Below, in pieces: positions 5,866 through 10,415 of a DNA stretch of 10,415 bases; positions within the stretch are counted from its first letter, which is position 1, and the number at the start of each line of letters is the position of its first letter. This DNA comes from Verrucomicrobiota bacterium. Lineage in GTDB: Bacteria > Verrucomicrobiota > Verrucomicrobiia > Verrucomicrobiales > DEV007. The notes below the pieces were generated by a model. It was not told the origin of the DNA and searched no databases. It worked only from the letters and a program-made list of their open reading frames with translations. The position numbers and the translations under genes were made by a program. The stretch is taken from positions 1-10,415 of the forward strand of contig JAHDIL010000019.1 in assembly GCA_020630835.1 (NCBI GenBank). Reading direction: 5' to 3'.

Positions 5866-7791
5866 TTGACAATCAAGGCTGCGCCATGTTTCATCGGAAG
5901 ACTTTTACCTCTCAAACCGACCGCTTTGAGCAACACTTCCACTACTTCAGATTTAGGGCAGCGTCGTGCACCTGTGGCTTCTGCGCCAGGTCGTGAGATC
6001 GATGATCAAAAAGTTGCTGCTTCTGGGCAGAGGGCTGCCGGACTGTTTGCTGACCTCGACTTTACTGAGGCTCCGCTATGTGGAGAGTTTTTTACGGAAC
6101 CAACCCTACGCAAGGCTAGGGAGCTCGTGCGTGCCGGCCTTGTCGAAGGGGTTCGCGTCAATGTGCAGGGGCGTTTTGGTGGGGTATTCTGCACCGTTCG
6201 CTCGCTTTCCGGTAAACGTGCTACTGATGTCAGTGTCGTCCTCCAGCAGACGCCAGAGGGTAGACTGCTCATGGATGGCAGATCCTCGGCGCAGCCCGAG
6301 GAACGCGAAAAGCCTGATACTGCAGCAGCTATCATGGCTGCTATGATAGAACTAGGCGTGGTTACCGACGTTTCCTTTGGTTTGGATAATTCGCGGCTGC
6401 GTTTGGAAGTTCTCTCGGCAGATGTCCGAGCTGGTATCATGCACATGGATGCCGGCGAATTGCGAGGACTGCTCTCGAACCTGCGCTTGGTTCGCCTTTC
6501 TGGTGATAGTGATGAGGTGGAGACTCGCTTGCGTGAGATGGGGTTGCGCCGCTTGGTGGAGTGGTTTGCTTGGGACGAGATTGAGGAGCCGTATCGGCAG
6601 TGCTATGCTTATCACTCAGAGCGTCCCTCTATGCAGGAGATTTTTTGGAGCGACTTTATAGCTAATCGGGTATCAGAGGTTGAGGCTCTCGGGGCAAAGG
6701 TCATCGTCGCTCCGGACGTGGGTATCCAGATCATAGAGCCGATCGAGTTCTATGGTGAAATCGAGGAGCAGGACGACTCAGTAGACTGGTTTTCGTTTGA
6801 ATGTGGTGTCTATCTAAATGGAGAGAAAGTGAACCTCCTGCCCAGCCTCATTAGGTATCTGGAAAGCAAGCCAGACAGTTTTTCCTTAGATGAATTTGAT
6901 CGGTTGAACGGGCAGAAGAAAGTGCCGCTGCAAGTGGGTGATGATGGGCCGTTTGTCGCCATTCCAGCCAAACGCATGCACACCGTGCTGAGTATCCTCC
7001 ATGAGTTGTTTGATTATGAGCCGATGGGGGAGGGGGGCACCGTTAAATTGCATCGCACTCGTGCGGCCCAAGTGTTGCGTGATGGAGCCGAGGTGAATCT
7101 TGTCGATTCGGCGCCAGTCTCCGTGGAGAAGCAGGCCGCTGCACTTGCTGAGCTGAAACCAGAGATTCCAGTAGATGCGCCAAAGGAGTTCCAGGCTACA
7201 CTCCGCTTCTACCAGCAGGATGGCTTTGAGTGGCTGCAGTTCCTTCGTGAACAAAAGTTGGGAGGTGTCTTGGCTGATGATATGGGCCTCGGGAAAACCA
7301 TCCAGACGCTCTGCCATCTGCATGCGGAGGCAGCCAATGGACGTGGTGATCTGCCCACACTGATCCTTGCCCCCAAGAGTGTTGTTCCAAATTGGGTTAA
7401 AGAGGCGAAAAAGTTTGCCCCATCCCTTAAGGTTCTTGCTTTGCAGGGAGCTGGTCGGAAAAAATACTACCCCATTTTACAGCACTGCGATCTCGTCGTG
7501 ACCTCCTATCCCGTGTTGCTGCGTGATGCTGAGGAATTGCTTAACCAGCCTTTTCATTACGTCGTTCTTGACGAGGCTCATACCATCAAGAATTCTGGAT
7601 CGCAGGTGACAAAGGTTGCTTACCAGATCGATGCTAGGCACCGGCTCTGTCTGACTGGGACGCCTATCGAAAACAATTTGGGGGAACTTTGGTCCCTCTT
7701 TCATTTTCTTATGCCGGGCTTTCTCGGGAGTGAAGACAGCTTTAATCGCTGCTTCCGCAACCCTATCGAAAAAGGGCGAGATGAAGCGTAA
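5866..7791 (+). CDS. SNF2-family DEAD/DEAH-box helicase, N-terminal part with RecA lobe 1 (frameshifted gene)
   Basis: SNF2 proteins are dsDNA-translocating ATPases that remodel protein-DNA complexes. This 641-codon frame holds lobe 1: DDMGLGKTIQ (motif I, 471-480), LILAPKSVVPNW (Ia, 499-510), DEAH (motif II, 569-572) and LTGTPIENN (motif III, 596-604). It ends SLFHFLMPGFLGSEDSFNRCFRNPIEK, then meets TAA 7789; the expected continuation is in the next frame (7730-8590). Residues about 70-165 resemble the region around a SWIM zinc finger, but the Cys/His ligands are absent: MDGRSSA where CxC is expected and KPDTAAAIMAA where CxH is expected. The middle (about 250-430) resembles the non-catalytic bacterial SNF2 region. 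The start is uncertain: no in-frame ATG occurs before 6271, well inside the conserved region. TTG 5866, TTG 5926 or GTG 5974 are possible, and TTG 5866 is part of TTGACA, a perfect -35 hexamer. None has a good ribosome site. Confidence 0.88.
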   Translation: MTIKAAPCFIGRLLPLKPTALSNTSTTSDLGQRRAPVASAPGREIDDQKVAASGQRAAGLFADLDFTEAPLCGEFFTEPTLRKARELVRAGLVEGVRVNVQGRFGGVFCTVRSLSGKRATDVSVVLQQTPEGRLLMDGRSSAQPEEREKPDTAAAIMAAMIELGVVTDVSFGLDNSRLRLEVLSADVRAGIMHMDAGELRGLLSNLRLVRLSGDSDEVETRLREMGLRRLVEWFAWDEIEEPYRQCYAYHSERPSMQEIFWSDFIANRVSEVEALGAKVIVAPDVGIQIIEPIEFYGEIEEQDDSVDWFSFECGVYLNGEKVNLLPSLIRYLESKPDSFSLDEFDRLNGQKKVPLQVGDDGPFVAIPAKRMHTVLSILHELFDYEPMGEGGTVKLHRTRAAQVLRDGAEVNLVDSAPVSVEKQAAALAELKPEIPVDAPKEFQATLRFYQQDGFEWLQFLREQKLGGVLADDMGLGKTIQTLCHLHAEAANGRGDLPTLILAPKSVVPNWVKEAKKFAPSLKVLALQGAGRKKYYPILQHCDLVVTSYPVLLRDAEELLNQPFHYVVLDEAHTIKNSGSQVTKVAYQIDARHRLCLTGTPIENNLGELWSLFHFLMPGFLGSEDSFNRCFRNPIEKGRDEA

Positions 7792-8590
7792 ACGACTCTC
7801 CGATCGGGTTGCTCCGTTGATGTTGCGCCGCACAAAGGCGTTGGTGGTGGATGATCTGCCGCCAAAGACGGAGATCGTCCGCTCCATCGAGCTTACTTCT
7901 AAGCAGGTAGAGCTTTATGAGGCTGTCCGAGCTGCTGTAAGTAAAGAGGTGCACGAAGAAATCAGCCGCCGAGGCATACAACAGTCTAAGCTGCTGGTGT
8001 TAGATGCGCTCATGAAGCTGCGTCAGGTGTGTAATCATCCTCAGTTGCTCAAGCTCCCCTCTGCCCAGAAGGTGAAAAAGTCAGCGAAAATGGAGCTGCT
8101 CAAAGAGTGGCTGCCTGGCATGGTTGCCGAGGGGCGCCGCATTCTGATCTTTTCCCAGTTTACGGAGATGCTCAGCCTCATTGAGATCGAGCTACAGAAG
8201 CTAGGATTGAAATACCAGACTCTTACCGGCCAGTCCAAGGATCGCGGTAAGCTTTGCGATGACTTTCAGGCTGGTAAGGTTCCGATCTTTCTTATCTCCC
8301 TCAGGGCTGGTGGCACCGGGCTAAATCTAACTCTTGCTGATACCGTCATTCACTATGACCCGTGGTGGAATCCTGCTTTGGAGGCGCAGGCGACAGACCG
8401 AGCCTATCGGATCGGGCAGAAAAACCCCGTGTTTGTCTATAAATTCATCTCAGAGGCGACTATTGAGGAGAAAATCCTCCTGCTGCAGCAGAAAAAGAGG
8501 GCTCTTTTTGAGGGCATTCTAGAGGGAGCCCCTCAGAAGCTCGATTTCACGGAGACCGATCTCGATGATCTCTTTGCTCCCCTCAAATAG
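7730..8590 (+). CDS. SNF2-family helicase, C-terminal part with RecA lobe 2 (continuation of the frameshifted gene)
   Basis: Real homology begins near base 7775 (GEMKRKRLSDRVAPLMLRRTKALVV); the first roughly 15 codons overlap lobe 1 in a wrong frame, so ATG 7730 is probably not a true start. The frame carries the whole second RecA lobe: LPPKTEIVRSIEL (43-55), LRQVCNHPQLL (97-107), ILIFSQFTEML (138-148, motif IV), LISLRAGGTGLNLTLADTVIHYDPWWNP (188-215, motif V) and QATDRAYRIGQ (220-230, motif VI with its arginines). It is complete to the C-terminus (DLDDLFAPLK). Only the reading frame separates it from 5866-7791: one extra base or two missing bases between about 7765 and 7790, for example at the A5G3 run at 7769-7776, would explain the break. 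With the frame restored, the protein would be about 880-890 residues. No good ribosome site precedes 7730, so separate translation is doubtful. Confidence 0.85.
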   Translation: MKTALIAASATLSKKGEMKRKRLSDRVAPLMLRRTKALVVDDLPPKTEIVRSIELTSKQVELYEAVRAAVSKEVHEEISRRGIQQSKLLVLDALMKLRQVCNHPQLLKLPSAQKVKKSAKMELLKEWLPGMVAEGRRILIFSQFTEMLSLIEIELQKLGLKYQTLTGQSKDRGKLCDDFQAGKVPIFLISLRAGGTGLNLTLADTVIHYDPWWNPALEAQATDRAYRIGQKNPVFVYKFISEATIEEKILLLQQKKRALFEGILEGAPQKLDFTETDLDDLFAPLK

Positions 8591-8652
8591 CGGTGTTGGG
8601 GAGGAAGCGCTAAAGGCTCTGCTTCGACCTTGATCCCAAGCTGCTCGATGGC

Positions 8653-9891
8653 ATGGTATCAGGCATGTCGGAGGCTAGTCGTTGGTTTACAAGCATCTCA
8701 GGATCCGTGATTTTTCACGTGTTTCTGCTGCTGCTTGTCTTCCTGATATTGCAGGGGAGCCTGCGGCAGGCACAGTCTAGGCAGGCAGGGGCTGTTGCGC
8801 CGTCGCCAAAAGCTAGCGAGGTAACGGTCATGCTCGGTGACTTGATGGAGCAGCTCAAGGTAGATGTCGATGCTCGGCGCCCATCCATCAATGCTGATGC
8901 CAATGAACCTGAGGCTAAGGCGCCCGAACAAGCTCGTTTCGAGTCGGATAGGAATACCTCTGCGGCCTCCCAGCTCCAGCCGGACACTGACTTGCCGCAA
9001 CTGGAAGGCCCTACTTTGGCTGGAGAGGTGAAAATCCCCCGTATCAGCCTGTTTGATCAAACCTTAAGGCTGGGTGAACTCGAAGCCGCGCAATCGGTAG
9101 GAGAAGAGGGGGCGGCAGCGTCGCCCCTTGCTAACTCATTACCAGAAGTTGCTGCCCCTGATCGAGCGAAGGAGGAAACGGCGGCTGAAGAGTCAACGAA
9201 GTCTATCAAGGGCTTTGAAGAATCTTCAGAGTCAGCAGAGGATGAAGCCGAGACTCCTGAGGATATGCAATTGGCTGATGAGATCGTCGAAGCCGAATCA
9301 CCCAAAACTTTTCAACCTAGACTGGAAGAAAGTCTCTCCAGTCAGTCGATGAAAATTGGCTCAACGGAAGCGGCGACGACAGCGCCTGAGAGCATGAAGA
9401 TAGGAAACTTGCAACCAACGAAAAAACAGGAGGGACAGGGCGCGTTAGCCGACGGAGCCAAGGAGGCCTTGGAAAGTGAAACGCGATCGCGCTCGGCTGA
9501 CACGGGGTTATTGGCCTCACGCTTTACTCCCGAGGAGCGCCAAAGCGTCCTCAACGGAAGCCTGCAACGAGTTGGGCAGAATGCCGTAGATGCGGAAGCG
9601 ACGCCGCGCGGCAAGTATGAGGCACTCGTCCGACGGCTTATCAATAAGAATTGGCACAATTATCGGCCGAGTTACACGGACTTTATTGTGCCGGGCGAAG
9701 TCAGTTTCCACTTCACCATAAGTCGAGGCGGTAGAGTCAGTCGTGTTAAGCTGTTGGCTAATTCGACGAATACGGTCGTGGCCGAATTTTCTATGGAAGC
9801 CGTGCTGTCTTCAAAGTTACCCCCCATTCCGCCTGAAATCGAGGTTGCGCCCTCTGGTCTGTCGATGAAGTATTCGATCATCATCTATTGA
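8653..9891 (+). CDS. TonB-like energy-transducing protein
   Basis: A 412-residue protein with an N-terminal cytoplasmic tip, one membrane anchor at about 18-35 (SVIFHVFLLLLVFLILQG), a long periplasmic linker (about 40-315) and a folded C-terminal domain (about 320-412) of TonB/TolA type: YEALVRRLINKNWHNYRPSY, VPGEVSFHFTISRGGRVSRVKLL and LPPIPPEI give the expected helix-strand-strand pattern of the TonB box-binding domain. TonB transfers proton-motive energy from an ExbB-ExbD motor to outer-membrane transporters; TolA acts in envelope constriction. The next gene, five bases downstream, is an ExbB/TolQ homologue, which supports this job. The linker is unusual for TonB in being acidic and Ala/Glu/Ser-rich instead of Pro-rich, and contains SMKIG twice (232-236, 247-251). 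ATG 8665 (MSEASRW) is an alternative start. Whether it serves TonB or Tol function is not decided. Confidence 0.8.
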   Translation: MVSGMSEASRWFTSISGSVIFHVFLLLLVFLILQGSLRQAQSRQAGAVAPSPKASEVTVMLGDLMEQLKVDVDARRPSINADANEPEAKAPEQARFESDRNTSAASQLQPDTDLPQLEGPTLAGEVKIPRISLFDQTLRLGELEAAQSVGEEGAAASPLANSLPEVAAPDRAKEETAAEESTKSIKGFEESSESAEDEAETPEDMQLADEIVEAESPKTFQPRLEESLSSQSMKIGSTEAATTAPESMKIGNLQPTKKQEGQGALADGAKEALESETRSRSADTGLLASRFTPEERQSVLNGSLQRVGQNAVDAEATPRGKYEALVRRLINKNWHNYRPSYTDFIVPGEVSFHFTISRGGRVSRVKLLANSTNTVVAEFSMEAVLSSKLPPIPPEIEVAPSGLSMKYSIIIY

Positions 9892-9896
9892 CCTTT

Positions 9897-10415
9897 ATGA
9901 CTTCCGACGGAACCGAATTAAAAATCTGGGATTTCCTTGTCTCTGGCGGTGCTTTCATGGCCTGCATAGGGATCTGCTCATTTGTTGCGGTCACTGTCGC
10001 CATAGCGCGTGCGCAGGCCTTGCGGTGGAAGGCTGTTTTCCCTCCGCGGATGATGGCAGAGCTCAACCGCTTACCCGAGGTGCTGAAAGTAGGGAAGGCT
10101 GCCGTCCTCCATCAGTCGCTGGAGCGCCAGGATAACCCAATGGGGCGAGTGGCTCTCGCTGCCGTTTCACCCGATGCCTCTAGCCAGGAGGATGCGTTTA
10201 CGACCACAGAGACGAAGGCTAGGGAGGAAATTGTGCGTCTGGAAACGGGGATGGGGGTTCTTGAAGTTGTCATTACGATTGCTCCACTTCTGGGGCTGTT
10301 AGGAACTGTTAGTGGACTGGTTAGCGTTTTTGCTACCTTCGGATCCGAGGGTGGTGGGGATAATCCTGAGAAGATTGCCGCTGGTATTGCGACAGCCTTG
10401 AATACTACGATCGCC
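9897..10415 (+). CDS. MotA/TolQ/ExbB proton-channel protein, 5' part (continues beyond window)
   Basis: The frame from ATG 9897 is open for 173 codons to the last base of the window. It has the TolQ/ExbB layout: first membrane helix at about 14-38 (LVSGGAFMACIGICSFVAVTVAIA), a cytoplasmic segment of about 80 residues, a second helix with the family signature ITIAPLLGLLGTVSGLVSVF (126-145), then PEKIAAGIATALNTTIA (157-173), the beginning of the third helix with its conserved Thr. These proteins form the pentameric stator channel that couples proton flow to TonB or TolA movement. It follows the TonB-like gene by five bases, so they are one operon; an ExbD/TolR gene would be expected just outside the window. 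ExbB and TolQ cannot be separated from this fragment. Confidence 0.9.
   Translation, partial: MTSDGTELKIWDFLVSGGAFMACIGICSFVAVTVAIARAQALRWKAVFPPRMMAELNRLPEVLKVGKAAVLHQSLERQDNPMGRVALAAVSPDASSQEDAFTTTETKAREEIVRLETGMGVLEVVITIAPLLGLLGTVSGLVSVFATFGSEGGGDNPEKIAAGIATALNTTIA

Noticed and set aside
5886..5992. ATG 5886 frame as the real start of the SNF2 gene
   Set aside because: It stops after about 36 codons, and its Cys/Phe/His-rich peptide resembles no helicase N-terminus.
7766..7777. Programmed -1 ribosomal frameshift at the GAAAAAGGG run of the SNF2 gene
   Set aside because: A -1 shift leads to the wrong frame; +1 or -2 is needed, and no stimulatory structure was evident.

Overview
The window looks like a chromosomal segment of a Gram-negative bacterium, most likely Verrucomicrobiota (Opitutia/Puniceicoccales-like). 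The reasons are the order coaE-rho-rnd, a Rho protein with the RWPKFSF-type RNA-binding domain I associate with that group, an ECF sigma factor paired with an anti-sigma-like membrane protein whose N-terminus resembles those seen in Verrucomicrobia, poor Shine-Dalgarno sequences, and a TonB/ExbB pair implying an outer membrane. The assignment is made by eye and is inference.

Left part (1-2735, all +): the 3' end of coaE (dephospho-CoA kinase), a complete rho and a complete rnd (RNase D), closely spaced and probably co-transcribed. Rho is intact in its ATPase motifs but has a Gly/Arg-rich expansion of the Q-loop, the central-channel RNA-binding loop, and a divergent primary RNA-binding site.

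Middle (2753-4086, -): an NtrC-type response regulator convergent with rnd. Its receiver domain is broken by an internal deletion that removes the phosphoacceptor segment and shifts the frame. Its AAA+ domain lacks the GAFTGA loop used to contact sigma-54. A promoter-bearing intergenic region follows, then a + strand ECF sigma factor (about 4367-4891), its probable membrane-bound anti-sigma partner (4906-5763) and a clear intrinsic terminator (5791-5828).

Right part (5866-10415, +): a large SNF2-family helicase interrupted by a frameshift between its two RecA lobes (5866-7791 and 7730-8590), with a SWIM-like N-terminal domain that has lost its zinc ligands; then a TonB-like periplasmic energy-transducing protein and the start of an ExbB/TolQ proton-channel gene that runs off the window.

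I found no CRISPR array, tRNA, rRNA, insertion sequence or phage gene, and no evidence of a wholly new multi-gene system. The most unusual content is the modified Rho, the degenerate NtrC-like regulator and the split, zinc-ligand-less SNF2 protein. Two independent frame breaks in 10 kb could be real gene decay or assembly error, and the sequence alone cannot decide.
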